A stretch of 64,000 bases of DNA from Streptomyces sp. QL37 (GCF_002941025.1 NZ_PTJS01000001.1:4092001-4156000); one strand, 5' to 3'. Counted from the first letter of the stretch, positions 7,378 through 18,171 are shown. Made by a program: numbers and translations. Notes: generated by a model from the letters alone, not told the origin.

Positions 7378-9807
7378 TCACCAGCCGCCGGGCATGTCCT
7401 CGGGCAGCTCCAGCCAGCGCGCCGTGCCCGGCTCGATGATGTAGGAGCTGCCGTCCACCCTCACCCGGACCCCCGGCCGTTCCGAGTCCGGTACGGCGAT
7501 CCTGAGGCGCTCGGCGCGGATGCGCAGGTCCACGTCCCAGTGCCGGCGGAAGCGGAGCCGCATACGGAACTTGGAGAGCTGGGGCAGCGTGGCGGGCGCG
7601 AGCCACAGGGCGTCCTCGCGGGTGGCGAGGCCCGTCATGCCGCGCTGCACGAAGTCGAGGGTGCCGGCCATCGCGCCCAGGTGGATGCCCTCCTCCGTCG
7701 TACCGCCCTGGATGTCGGCCACGTCGCCGATCAGCGCCTCCTCGCAGTAGGCCCAGGCGTCGTCGCGGTGGACGCGCGCCAGCACCCAGGCGTGGACGAG
7801 GGAGCTGAGGGTGGAGCCGTGGCTCGTACGGCCCACGTAGTAGTCGACGGTGGCCCGCCAGGTCTCGTCGTCGAGCGCGTGGCCGAGCCGGCCGAACAGC
7901 GCGACGAGCTCCTTGGGCGAGAAGAGGTAGCCGAGCATCAGCACGTCGGCCTGCTTGGACGCCTGGTAGCGGTTGACGGTGTCGCCCTCCGCCTCCAGGA
8001 TCCGGTCGAGCCGCCGGATGTCCCCGTAGCGCTGCCGGTAGCCGTCCCAGTCCAGCTCCTCCAGGTCCCCGTATCCGGCGAACTGGCTGATGACACCACG
8101 GTGGTGGGGCACGTACAGCCGCCGGGAGACGTCGTCCCATCGTTCCAGCTCCGCCGGGTCGAGACGGATCAGGTCGAGGAGCTGCCGGCACCGGCTCCGG
8201 GGCAGCGTGCGGCAGAGCTCACCGGCCCTCGCCAGCACCCAGGCCGCGGTCACGTTCGTGTACGTGTTGTCGTCGAGCCCGGCGGCCTCGGAATCCGGAT
8301 AGGCGTCGTGGTACTCGTCGGGCCCGACGACTCCCCGGATGCGGTACCTCCCCAGGGCGTCGTCCCACTCGGCGCTGTCGGCCCAGAAGCGGGCGATCTG
8401 CATCAGCATCTCCGCCCCCTTGGAGTAGAGGTACTCCGTGTCGCCGGTGGCCTGGCAGTACTGCCACACGTTGTACGCCACCGCCGAGCCGACGTGGTGC
8501 TGGAGCCGTGAGCGGTCGGACAGCCAACGCCCCGAGCGCGGGTTGAGGTGCACCTCCTGGGTCTCCTCACGCCCCTCGTCGGCGCTCTGCCACGGGTACA
8601 TCGCCCCCGCCCTGCCCACCGCGCGCGCGGCGGCGCAGGCCGCGGGGAGCCGCCGGTGGCGGTAGTCGAGCAACCCCCTGGAGACCTCCGGGAGATGCAG
8701 ATTGAGGAAAGGCAGGACGAAGAGCTCGTCCCAGAAGACATGCCCCCGGTACGCCTCACCGTGCAGGCCCCTGGCCGGCACCCCGACGTCGAGCTCGGCG
8801 GTGTGCGGGGAGAGGGTCTGGAGCACGTGGAAGAGGTGCAGCCGCAGGATGTGTCCGGGCTCGCCCGGCACCTCCAGCTTCACCTGCTGCCACAGGTCCG
8901 CCCAGGCCCGGCGGTGCGAGGCCCGCAGCCGGACGTACGCCGGAGCCTCGCCCACCGCGGACACGGCGGCCCGCAGCGGACTGCCGATGGCCGGGTCGCG
9001 GGAGGTGTAGAGGCCGACGGTCTTGTCGACGACGGCACCGGAGTCGGGGGCGAGCGGGAGGAGCAGCGTCTGGTGGACCGCACGCGGCTGCTGCTCCGGC
9101 TCGGCCCGGTGGTCGCCGTTCCGTTCCGGGCCGCAGGAGGCCACGGTGCGGGCGGCCAGGGCGATGCCGATGTCCGACTCCACCGTGCGGCAGCGCAGCC
9201 ACACCATGGAGCCGGGCTCCGTGCCGGTCTCCCAGCCGGTGAGGTGGCGGTCGGCCAGGGCGCGGTAGCGCGCGACGCCGTTGTTGCGGATGTCTCCGTC
9301 GATCCCCGCCTCCACCTCCAGCTCGCCGGACCAGCCCTCCGCGGTGAACACCGTGTGCAGCGCGGCGAGATGGGGGTTGCCCATGTGCACCAGGCGCTCC
9401 TGTTCCACCGTCAGCCGGCGGCCGGCCGGGTCCTCGTACACCGAGTGGCGGGTCAGTGTCCCGCCGCGCAGGTCGAGCGACTGGCGGTGGTCGACGAGGT
9501 GGGCGTGGTCGGGGGTCAGCCACGGGCCGGGGCGGGAACCGGCGGGCCGGATGCGGTAGCGCAGCGGGAGCCAGTTGGGGAGGTTGACCATGTCCTCGTT
9601 CTCGACCTGCCGCCCCTGGACGGAGGAGGTCAGCCGGTTGTAGCAGCCCGCGACATACGTGCCCGGGTAGTGGTTCTCGCCGGCCGGGGTCTCGGGCGCC
9701 GCTCCCCGGGTGGCGAAGTAGCCGTTGCCCAGGGTGCAGAGCGCCTCACGCAGGCGTTCCTTCTCCGGGTCGTACCCCTCGTAGGACCAGATCCAGCCGC
9801 GCGCCAT
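7378..9807 (-). CDS. glycoside hydrolase family 65 protein (disaccharide phosphorylase type)
   Basis: This 809-residue protein belongs to GH65, inverting enzymes such as maltose, trehalose and kojibiose phosphorylases that release beta-glucose 1-phosphate. It has the N-terminal beta-sandwich start (WSYEGYDPEKERLREAL, LGNGYFATRGAA), the (alpha/alpha)6 barrel with FWDELFVLPFLN and YPWQSA, the general-acid Glu in VVGPDEYHDAYPDSE, and a phosphate-loop-like SHGSTLSSLVHAWV. A C-terminal beta domain follows. Its ATG overlaps the stop of the upstream mutase gene (TGATG), so the two are translationally coupled. The mutase would turn beta-glucose 1-phosphate into glucose 6-phosphate, which supports phosphorolysis over hydrolysis. 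The exact disaccharide is not known. Confidence 0.92.
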   Translation of the reverse strand: MARGWIWSYEGYDPEKERLREALCTLGNGYFATRGAAPETPAGENHYPGTYVAGCYNRLTSSVQGRQVENEDMVNLPNWLPLRYRIRPAGSRPGPWLTPDHAHLVDHRQSLDLRGGTLTRHSVYEDPAGRRLTVEQERLVHMGNPHLAALHTVFTAEGWSGELEVEAGIDGDIRNNGVARYRALADRHLTGWETGTEPGSMVWLRCRTVESDIGIALAARTVASCGPERNGDHRAEPEQQPRAVHQTLLLPLAPDSGAVVDKTVGLYTSRDPAIGSPLRAAVSAVGEAPAYVRLRASHRRAWADLWQQVKLEVPGEPGHILRLHLFHVLQTLSPHTAELDVGVPARGLHGEAYRGHVFWDELFVLPFLNLHLPEVSRGLLDYRHRRLPAACAAARAVGRAGAMYPWQSADEGREETQEVHLNPRSGRWLSDRSRLQHHVGSAVAYNVWQYCQATGDTEYLYSKGAEMLMQIARFWADSAEWDDALGRYRIRGVVGPDEYHDAYPDSEAAGLDDNTYTNVTAAWVLARAGELCRTLPRSRCRQLLDLIRLDPAELERWDDVSRRLYVPHHRGVISQFAGYGDLEELDWDGYRQRYGDIRRLDRILEAEGDTVNRYQASKQADVLMLGYLFSPKELVALFGRLGHALDDETWRATVDYYVGRTSHGSTLSSLVHAWVLARVHRDDAWAYCEEALIGDVADIQGGTTEEGIHLGAMAGTLDFVQRGMTGLATREDALWLAPATLPQLSKFRMRLRFRRHWDVDLRIRAERLRIAVPDSERPGVRVRVDGSSYIIEPGTARWLELPEDMPGGW

Positions 9808-10568
9808 CAGTCCTCCCCGTTGATCAGCAGGTCTCCCGGATCGGCCACCACGAGGTCAGCGCCGTGACGGCGCAGGTCGGCCGCTCCTTCCGGGCTGTCG
9901 GTCCGGTCGACCCCGACGACGAGCCCGAAGCCGCCCCGCCGGCCCGCCTCCACTCCGGCCAGGGCGTCCTCCACGACGGCGGTGTCCCCGGGCGGGACTC
10001 CCAGGCGCCGGGCCGTCTCGGTGAACAGGGCGGGGTCCGGTTTGCCGGGCAGTTCGAGGCGGCGCGCCTCGTTGCCGTCGACGACCGCCGTGAACAGGTC
10101 CAGCAGCCCTGCCCCGGCCAGCAGCTCGGTCGCGTGCCGGGACGCGGACGCGGCGGCGAACGGCACGCGTGCTTCGTGCAGCACGTGCAGGAGGCGGACC
10201 GTCCCCGGCCAGACGTCGATCGGACGGTCGCGCAGGCGCAGGGTGAACGCCTCGTCCTTGCGGGCGGCGACGGCCCCTACGGTCTCCGGGCCCGGGGGGT
10301 CGTCGGGGCTGCCTTCGGGGAGGTCGAGGCCTCTGGACGCGAGGAACGCGGCGGCACCGTCCATGCGGGCCTTGCCGTCGACGTAGCGCCGGTAGTCCTC
10401 CTCCTCGTCGAAGGGCCGCTGACCCTGGTGGGTGGCCAGGCAGGCGTCGAACGCCTTTTTCCAGGCTGCGGCGTGCGCCGGAGCGGAGTCGGTGATCACG
10501 CCGTCCGTGTCGAAGACGACGGCGTGCACGGAGAGCAGGACTGCGGCCGGTGACGCTGCACGTGCCAT
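9807..10568 (-). CDS. HAD-superfamily beta-phosphoglucomutase-like protein
   Basis: This 253-residue HAD phosphatase/mutase is in the beta-phosphoglucomutase subgroup. The nucleophile motif is VVFDTDGVITDS with Asp20 and the acid/base Asp22. It also has AAASASRHATELL (motif II Ser), the Lys of LPGKPDPALF, and VVEDALAGVEAGRRGGFG (motif IV). ATG 10568 places the first beta-strand at residues 15-19; an upstream in-frame extension has no homology. It is the first gene of a coupled pair with the GH65 phosphorylase, and together they would channel an alpha-glucoside through beta-glucose 1-phosphate into glycolysis. A pure phosphatase role is a less likely alternative. Confidence 0.88.
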   Translation of the reverse strand: MARAASPAAVLLSVHAVVFDTDGVITDSAPAHAAAWKKAFDACLATHQGQRPFDEEEDYRRYVDGKARMDGAAAFLASRGLDLPEGSPDDPPGPETVGAVAARKDEAFTLRLRDRPIDVWPGTVRLLHVLHEARVPFAAASASRHATELLAGAGLLDLFTAVVDGNEARRLELPGKPDPALFTETARRLGVPPGDTAVVEDALAGVEAGRRGGFGLVVGVDRTDSPEGAADLRRHGADLVVADPGDLLINGED

Positions 10569-10767
10569 GCCCGGTGGTCCCTTCGTCGAGGCGTCCCCGT
10601 TCCATGGCACCAGGTTCCGGCCCGGCCCGCTCCTCGTGGCTCCCGAACGCGGGCCCGCCGGAGCGGGCTCGCCTCGGAGGCACCGAGCCCTGTGCAAGCC
10701 CTGAGGCAAACACGAGTAAAAAGTCGGAAAAGTTTCTAAATGTCCCCTCCGGAGCTACCGTAAAAAC

Positions 10768-10986
10768 ATGGCCAGAACCGAGCGTCAGACCGACCGGCAG
10801 GCGGAGTACGTGTGTCCGGCCTGCAAGCAGCCCGTCGCGACCGTGCTGGCGCGGCACAAGACCCTCGGCATCTTCGTCCCGCACTGGGGCGCGGGGCCGT
10901 GTCACAACCCCGAGTGCCACCGGCACGAGGCGGAGGCCGGGGAGAAGTCCGGCTCCGCCCGGGGTGCGCACTCCGTCGGGCGGTGA
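10768..10986 (+). CDS. small Cys-rich, possibly zinc-binding protein
   Basis: This 72-residue, hydrophilic protein has a CPAC motif near the start and CHNPECHRH in its second half, four Cys and several His that could hold one zinc ion. I do not recognise a named family. The segment between the Cys pairs (VATVLARHKTLGIFVPHW) is non-random and the codons show strong third-position GC, so I consider the gene real. It is preceded by an unusually AT-rich patch at 10710-10765, ending about 20 bp before the ATG, which is probably its promoter. No function can be given. Confidence 0.65.
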   Translation: MARTERQTDRQAEYVCPACKQPVATVLARHKTLGIFVPHWGAGPCHNPECHRHEAEAGEKSGSARGAHSVGR

Positions 10987-11162
10987 CCGCCTGATAGATG
11001 TCCACGCGCTTGCTCGCGATCCCGGCGGGCCGGGTCGCCACTGCGGTACGCCACGGTGCCGTCCGCCCCGAAGTCCCGGTGCTGGGCCGCTGATCCGCCG
11101 CACGGCGTGCGTCGCCCCACCGGCCGTCATGGCCTCGCCTCTCGTCGTGGGACCGACCGCCG

Positions 11163-12335
11163 TGGCAGCGGCTCGGGCCTCGGCGGGGTCCTGTTCACCG
11201 ACGAGGCGTACTCCCTGCTCACACTCATGGAGGACCACCGCGACGACGTCGTCGTCATCGCCGCCGTTCACACCGGCGAGATGGACGCCTTCCTCACGTC
11301 CAACCCCGGTCTGTCCTCCCGCTTCACCCGCACCGTCGAATTCGCCAATTACTCGGTCGAAGAGCTCGCCACCATCACCGAGTCCATGTGTGGGACCCAC
11401 CGCCACGAGCTGGACCCGCGTACGCCCGACGCCCTCGCCGCGCACTACACGCCCATGACCCGCGACGCCTCCTTCGGCACCGGCCGCGCCGCCCGCCGAT
11501 CCCGCGAGTGGTGCCTCGGACTCCACCGAGCTCCTGTCCCGGCTCGACTCCATGGCCGGTCTGGCAGCGGTCAAGCGCGAGGTCAACGACCTGGTGTCCC
11601 TCCTGGACTCCTCCCGCCGCCGCAAAGCGGCCGGTCTGCCGACACCCAAGGTCAGCCACCATCTGATCTTCTCCGGGCCTCCCGGCACCGGTAAGACCAC
11701 CGTGGTCCGCCTCTACGTCGGACTCCTGCGCTCTCTGGGGGCACTGCCCCGGGGACAGCTGGTCGAGGTGGCACGCGCGGACCTGGTCGGCCGTTACGTC
11801 GACCACACCGCGCAGCTCACCAAGGAGGGTCTTCGAAAGCGCCCTGGGTGGTGTGCTGTTCATCGACGAGGCCTACACCCTCACTCCCGAGGGGGGGGCG
11901 ACCTCCGACTTCGGCCGTGAAGCCGTGGAGACACTGCTCAAGCTGATGGAGGACCACCGTGACGACGTCGTCGTCATCGCGGCCGGTTACACCCACGAGA
12001 TGCGGCGCTTCCTGGATTCCAACCCGGGTCTCGCCTTACGCTTCTCGCGTTCCGTGGAATTCGAGAACTACACCACCGACGCACTCGTCGGCATCATGGC
12101 CCGGCACGCCGCGGACTCCGGATACGGCTGCCCGGACGACACGCTCAAGGCTCTTCACGGCTATGTGGACGCGCTTCCGCGTGATGCCTCGTTCGGCAAC
12201 GCGCGTACCTCGCGGCAGATTCTCGACACCATGACCACGCACCAGGCCCGCAGGCTCTCCGCAGTGGACTCCCCGGCTCTCGACGTGCTGCGCCGGCTTC
12301 TTCCCGAGGACGTTCCGGCCCTGCTGGGTCGCTGA
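11163..12335 (+). pseudogene. tandem CbbX/SpoVK-type AAA+ ATPase, degraded
   Basis: This is a remnant of a protein with tandem AAA+ (CbxX/CfqX, SpoVK-like) domains spread over three frames. Part 1 (about 11163-11500) keeps GGVLFTDEAYSLL, TLMEDHRDDVVVIAA, SNPGLSSRF and RDASFG. It lacks the Walker A half and the segment that normally lies between the DEAY and MEDHRDD motifs. Part 2 (about 11525-11830) has SGPPGTGKTTVVRLYVGLL (Walker A) and ends at an extra base near 11829 in AAGGAGGGTC. Removing one G restores VFESALGGVLFIDEAYTL. Part 3 (to 12335) carries Walker B, sensor and lid and has a TTA Leu codon at 12036-12038. Intact relatives remodel protein complexes. The second domain alone could be restored by one base, so a sequencing error there is possible, but the first domain is truly deleted. 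Confidence 0.8.
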
Positions 12336-12354
12336 ATCACCGCGGTCGTCATGG

Positions 12355-14395
<2,041 letters not shown>

Positions 14396-14489
14396 AGGGC
14401 CACCATGCGGGCTGACCAGCGACGTCGCAGGCGCCCACACCCAATCGGGTGAACCCCTGCCGCCTCGGCCCGGGCACCGCCCCGCGTGG

Positions 14490-15134
14490 TCAGGAAACGG
14501 CGACCGCCTGCTGCTGCTCGATGATGCGTGCGGCGCGGTGCGGGGAGGTGTCGAGCCGGGCCAGCACGCCCGGGACCGCGTTGTTCGGGAGGATGAGCTC
14601 GAAGAGTGCGGATATCTCGGCGACCAGGTCCGGCGGCTCGGCCATGGACTCGGTCACCAGCTGCACCCCGGTCCATGCCCCGACGACCAGCCGGGATGTG
14701 ACTTCCGGATCGACGTGCGGAAGGAGCTCGCCGCGCTCCTTGGCCTCGATCAGCATCTCCGTCCCGAGAGCGATCCAGTCCGGCCAGCGGGTGCCGAAGA
14801 GCCCGCGCGCACGCGGGTCCACGGACAGCCGGATCGAGGCGCTGAGCAGGGGTTCCCGTGGCAGCCGGTAGGCGAGCAGGAGCGCCATGTCCACCCACTC
14901 CTGCAGCTTGAAGGTCTGCGGGGTGACCCCGTCCGACGTCACCGCCTCCAGGAGGACACCGCGGGCCAGCTCCTCCTTCGACGTGAAGTGGAAGTAGAGG
15001 GCGCCCCGCGTGAGACCTGCCCGGTCGAGGATCGCGGCGATGGTTGCGGCGTCGTAGCCGTGCTCGTCGAAGACCTCGGCGGCCGCCTCCAGGAAGATCC
15101 GGCGCGTGCGGATCGCCCGTTGCTGTCGTGCCAA
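14490..15134 (-). CDS. TetR-family gamma-butyrolactone receptor-like regulator
   Basis: This 214-residue repressor is of the ArpA/ScbR/BarA type. The N-terminal HTH is TIAAILDRAGLTRGALYFHF, with the YFHF signature of this subfamily. The ligand domain contains RWPDWIALGTEM, with Trp117 and Trp120; a Trp at this place contacts the butyrolactone in characterised receptors. The start is TTG 15134, supported by GGGAG six bases upstream; no ATG or GTG fits better. It is divergent from an AfsA-type synthase, the classic arrangement. Family members bind palindromic ARE sites and release DNA on binding the signal. A perfect palindrome lies 43 bp upstream. It could also be a pseudo-receptor that binds antibiotics, but the adjacent synthase favours a true receptor. 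Confidence 0.88.
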   Translation of the reverse strand: MARQQRAIRTRRIFLEAAAEVFDEHGYDAATIAAILDRAGLTRGALYFHFTSKEELARGVLLEAVTSDGVTPQTFKLQEWVDMALLLAYRLPREPLLSASIRLSVDPRARGLFGTRWPDWIALGTEMLIEAKERGELLPHVDPEVTSRLVVGAWTGVQLVTESMAEPPDLVAEISALFELILPNNAVPGVLARLDTSPHRAARIIEQQQAVAVS

Positions 15135-15168
15135 CTCGCGCTCCCCTTTGAACGTTGCAGGACGCTAC

Positions 15169-15197
15169 TTCAAAAAGTACCGGTGAACCGGTATCAT
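15169..15197 (+). promoter_or_regulatory. afsA-type gene promoter with palindromic autoregulatory element (ARE-like)
   Basis: A perfect palindrome TACCGGT-GA-ACCGGTA lies at 15178-15193, within AAGTACCGGTGAACCGGTAT. It matches the ACCGGT-centred operators of ScbR/ArpA-type receptors. It sits between TTCAAA (15169-15174) and TATCAT (15192-15197), which are 17 bp apart, so a bound receptor would block the synthase promoter directly. The same site lies in the upstream region of the receptor gene, allowing autoregulation. This is my reading of the sequence; binding is not shown. Confidence 0.65.
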
Positions 15198-15225
15198 ATC
15201 AGCGCCGTAATGCCTATTTTGCGCC

Positions 15226-16152
15226 ATGTCCGGGAGGGCCGTGCCCGACATACCCGCTGTTCCGTGCCTGCCGCTCCCCGCGGCCGAGGGGCGGGACCGC
15301 ATCCGCAAGGAGTACGTCCACCTCGGACGTTCCGACATGGTCCTCCTCACGTCCTGGGGGCGCGGGGAAGATGGCGAGTTCTCGCTGTCCGCGACATGGC
15401 CGGCCCCGGCCGCCGGTCTCCCGTACGACCCGCGGATGCTCACACAGACCGTCCGGCAGAGCGGCCTGACCATCGCGCACGCCGCGTACGGCGCACCCCT
15501 CTCCGATCACACCGTGCTGAACTACTTCGACTTCACCGTCGCTCCCGGGTTCGAGGTGCCCTCCGACGAGCCCTGCGACCTCGCTGTCGAGGTCACGGTC
15601 AAGAGCACCAAGGAGCGCGGCAGGAAGGTCACTTCGCTCGACATGGAGTTCCGCATCCTCCAGGGCGGCAGCGTGGTGGTGCGCGCGGACTCCGAGTTCG
15701 GCTGGCTCTCCACGCGCGTCTACCGACGGCTCCGCGGCGAACACTTCGACGTCGACTGGAACGCCTGGCCGCTGCCGGCTCCGGTCGATCCCCGCAGCGT
15801 GGGCCGGTCCGCCCCGGCCGACGTGGTCCTGGCAGCCGGAGACCGCCCCCGGCGCTGGCAGTTGCGCAACGACGTGGACAACACCGTGCTCTACGACCAC
15901 CCGGTCGACCACGTCCCGGGGCTCGCCCTGATGGAGGCCGCGGACCAGGCCGCGCACGGGGCCCTTCACCCCGTGCGCTTCGAACCGACCACCGTCACCA
16001 CCACGTTCGAGCGGTACGCCGAGTTCGACCGGCCCTGCTGGATCTCCGCCGAGATCCTGCCCGCCGCCCCCGGAGAGACCTCGGTACTGGTCACGGCGAC
16101 ACAGGACGGGGAGACGGTCTTCCGGAGCCGGCTGACCGGTCCTTGCGGCTGA
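15226..16152 (+). CDS. AfsA/ScbA-type gamma-butyrolactone biosynthesis protein
   Basis: This 308-residue protein has two AfsA hot-dog-like repeats. Members condense a beta-keto acyl chain from acyl-ACP with dihydroxyacetone phosphate, the first step in making A-factor-like signals. The first repeat includes IRKEYVHLGRSDMVLLTSW and AHAAYGAPLSDHTVLNYFDF. The second includes LYDHPVDHVPGLALMEAADQ and FERYAEFDRPCWISAE. ATG 15226 is five codons upstream of GTG 15241; the GTG has GGGAGG close by and may be the real start. A consequence is that the transcript from the ARE-covered promoter would have a short leader. It is divergent from the receptor gene and convergent with the SDR gene, leaving 6 bp. 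Confidence 0.9.
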   Translation: MSGRAVPDIPAVPCLPLPAAEGRDRIRKEYVHLGRSDMVLLTSWGRGEDGEFSLSATWPAPAAGLPYDPRMLTQTVRQSGLTIAHAAYGAPLSDHTVLNYFDFTVAPGFEVPSDEPCDLAVEVTVKSTKERGRKVTSLDMEFRILQGGSVVVRADSEFGWLSTRVYRRLRGEHFDVDWNAWPLPAPVDPRSVGRSAPADVVLAAGDRPRRWQLRNDVDNTVLYDHPVDHVPGLALMEAADQAAHGALHPVRFEPTTVTTTFERYAEFDRPCWISAEILPAAPGETSVLVTATQDGETVFRSRLTGPCG

Positions 16153-16158
16153 CGGGGC

Positions 16159-16923
16159 TCACTGGTTGACGAAGCCGCCGTCCACCGGCATGACCGTGCC
16201 CGTGAGGAAGGGGCAGCGGTCGCTGAGCAGCCAGGCAGCCGCGTTGGCGATCTCCTCGGGCTCGGCCGTACGCCCCTGCGGTGTCAGCCCGTTGACCATT
16301 TCCTCAAGGCCTGGGTTGCGTCCGAACCAGTCGGCCGTGATCTCGCTGCGCGTCGTGCCGGGCGCCACCGCGTTGACCCTGATGCCCTGTTGGGCGTACT
16401 CGTCGGCGGCGGCCCTGGTGAGGCCGACGACGGCGTGCTTCGCCGCTATGTAGGGCGCGGCCGTGGGTATGGCCACCAGCCCGCCCACACTGCTGTTGTT
16501 CACGATGGAACAGCCCCTGGTATTGGGCAACATGGCCGCGATCTCGTGGCGGAGGCAGTTCCAGACGCCACGCACGTTGGTGTCCATGACGGCGTCGTAG
16601 ACGTCATCGCCCATGAGATGCAGGGGAGTCCGGTCGCCGCCGAGCCCCGCGTTGTTGAAGGCCGAGTCCAGACGCCCGTAGGTGTCGACCGCGAAGCCGA
16701 CGGCTCGGGCGGCGTCGTCCGCCACCGTGACATCACAGACGACGTACGAGGCTTGGGCCCCCTTGTCCCTCAATTCGGCCACCAGCGAGGCCAGTCGGTC
16801 CTCCCGGCGCGCGGCCAGGACCACCGTCGCACCCTCCTCGGAGAACACCCGCGCCGCCGCCGCACCGATACCGCTGCTCGCCCCGGTGATCAGGACGACT
16901 CTGTCGTGGAGAAGATCGCTCAT
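16159..16923 (-). CDS. SDR-family oxidoreductase (possible butyrolactone-pathway ketoreductase)
   Basis: This 254-residue classical short-chain dehydrogenase has the cofactor motif LITGASSGIGAAAA near residue 10, NNAG, the catalytic Ser in NNSSVGG, and YIAAK with catalytic Tyr and Lys. The C-terminus DGGFVNQ is typical of FabG-like enzymes. ARREDR after strand 2 suggests NADP. In other Streptomyces, SDRs beside AfsA homologues (for example BarS1 in the virginiae butanolide cluster) reduce the C6 ketone of the signal. By analogy this could do the same, but a general oxidoreductase role is as possible. ATG 16923 was chosen over an upstream ATG because it directly precedes the Rossmann strand. 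Confidence 0.85.
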   Translation of the reverse strand: MSDLLHDRVVLITGASSGIGAAAARVFSEEGATVVLAARREDRLASLVAELRDKGAQASYVVCDVTVADDAARAVGFAVDTYGRLDSAFNNAGLGGDRTPLHLMGDDVYDAVMDTNVRGVWNCLRHEIAAMLPNTRGCSIVNNSSVGGLVAIPTAAPYIAAKHAVVGLTRAAADEYAQQGIRVNAVAPGTTRSEITADWFGRNPGLEEMVNGLTPQGRTAEPEEIANAAAWLLSDRCPFLTGTVMPVDGGFVNQ

Positions 16924-17042
16924 GGCCGCAGTCTGGCAGGCACTCCGGAACCCGGCCATGGCCGCTTCCCCCGGACCTCAGCCAAGGCCCCCCGGGGCCA
17001 CACCCATAACCGACTGAATGTCCTGTTTTCGTCTCACCCTTC

Positions 17043-17082
17043 ACCGGATTCCGACGGCGGACACCGGATTCCGACGGCGGAC
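17043..17082. repeat. perfect 20-bp tandem duplication
   Basis: The unit ACCGGATTCCGACGGCGGAC occurs twice back to back at 17043-17062 and 17063-17082, 47 bp before the oxidoreductase start. Each unit starts with ACCGGATTCCGA. It may be a slippage product or a doubled regulator site. Confidence 0.85.
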
Positions 17083-17128
17083 CGCGGGAGCCCTCACCCA
17101 CCAGGAGGGCCCCGCGGTACTCTGCGGC

Positions 17129-18037
17129 ATGCTCGCCATCCAGTTCGACCGCTTCGGTGGCCCCGACGTACTCCGCCCCGTGGAACTGGCCGCTCCCGTG
17201 CCCGGCCCCGGAGAGGTGCTCCTCACCGTCGAGGCCGCCGGGGTGAACTTCGCGGACACCCACCAGGTGGACGGCTCCTACCTCGCCGCCGACGCCCTGC
17301 CGTACGTCCCCGGCAGCGAGGTCGTGGGCCGCACCCAGGACGGCCGGCGGGTGCTGGCACGGGTCTCCCACGGGTACGCGGAACAGGTCACCGCCAAGGA
17401 GTCCGGCGTCGTGGAGATCCCCGAGGACCTCGGCGCGGCGCAGGCACTCGCCCTCATGATGCAGGGCCTGACCGCCTGGCACCTGCTGCGGTCCGCGGCC
17501 CGGCTGCGCGGCGGCGAGACCGTCGTCGTGCACTCCGCGGCGGGCGGGGTCGGCAGTCTGGCCGTGCAGCTGGCCCGGGAGTTCGGAGCGGGCAGGGTGC
17601 TGGCCCAGGCCTCCACACCGGACAAGGAGCGGCTCGCCCTGGACCTCGGGGCGGACGCGGTGATCACCTACCCCCTCTCGGAGAAGGCGGACGTCGTCCT
17701 GGACGCCGTGGGCGGGGAGCTCTTCGACCGGGCCCTGGACTCCCTGGCGTCCTTCGGACGGCTGGTGACCTACGGCAACGCCGCCCGCGTCGGCTTCACC
17801 CCCGTCGACCCGGGCCGGCTGGGCAGGCTCAACGCCTCCGTCGTCGGATTCTGGCTGCGCCCCGCACTCGCGGCGCCGGACGGGGTCAGCGGTCCTCTGA
17901 AGGAGCTCTTCACCCTGGTCGCCGAGGGCCGCCTCAGGCCCGTGGCCGGCGGCAGCTATCCGCTGGCCGAGGCCCGCCGCGCCCATGAGGACCTGCTCGC
18001 ACGCCGGACCACCGGAAAGCTGATCCTCACCCCCTGA
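17129..18037 (+). CDS. zinc-type alcohol dehydrogenase/quinone oxidoreductase family protein
   Basis: This 302-residue medium-chain reductase is of the NADPH:quinone oxidoreductase (QOR) branch. It begins MLAIQFDRFGGPDVL and has PGPGEVLLTVEAAGVNF, the GroES-like start. The dinucleotide fold SAAGGVGSLAVQLA is near residue 135, followed by LGADAVITYPL. No structural-zinc Cys cluster is seen, in keeping with QORs. The RBS is AGGAGGG 20 bases upstream, which is far, so the start could lie slightly elsewhere. It is divergent from the SDR gene. The natural substrate is not predictable. Confidence 0.9.
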   Translation: MLAIQFDRFGGPDVLRPVELAAPVPGPGEVLLTVEAAGVNFADTHQVDGSYLAADALPYVPGSEVVGRTQDGRRVLARVSHGYAEQVTAKESGVVEIPEDLGAAQALALMMQGLTAWHLLRSAARLRGGETVVVHSAAGGVGSLAVQLAREFGAGRVLAQASTPDKERLALDLGADAVITYPLSEKADVVLDAVGGELFDRALDSLASFGRLVTYGNAARVGFTPVDPGRLGRLNASVVGFWLRPALAAPDGVSGPLKELFTLVAEGRLRPVAGGSYPLAEARRAHEDLLARRTTGKLILTP

Positions 18038-18119
18038 GCAGCCGGCTTCCCAGGGCTTCCCCGTCCCCGGGAGCGCCCGGTCGGCCGATGACCACCGGAA
18101 CGGTCCTCCCGGACGCACC

Positions 18120-18153
18120 GCACCCCCCGGGGCCCGGAGGCCTCAGGGGGTGC
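18120..18153. terminator. bidirectional terminator
   Basis: GCACCCCC (18120-18127) pairs with GGGGGTGC (18146-18153), and the loop has inner GGCC pairs. It lies between two convergent genes and can serve both. There is no strong U-run, as is common in Streptomyces. Confidence 0.55.
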
Positions 18154-18171
18154 GTAAGACGCTGGGGAGGC

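Noticed and set aside
10987..11162. Possible gene fragment on the minus strand before the AAA+ pseudogene
   Set aside because: Short apparent peptide similarity could be read only by switching frames, and I recognise no family; left as non-coding.
9856..11700. Long minus-strand open frame over the HAD gene and AAA+ pseudogene
   Set aside because: No recognisable domain, and it conflicts with the HAD motifs in the correct frame.
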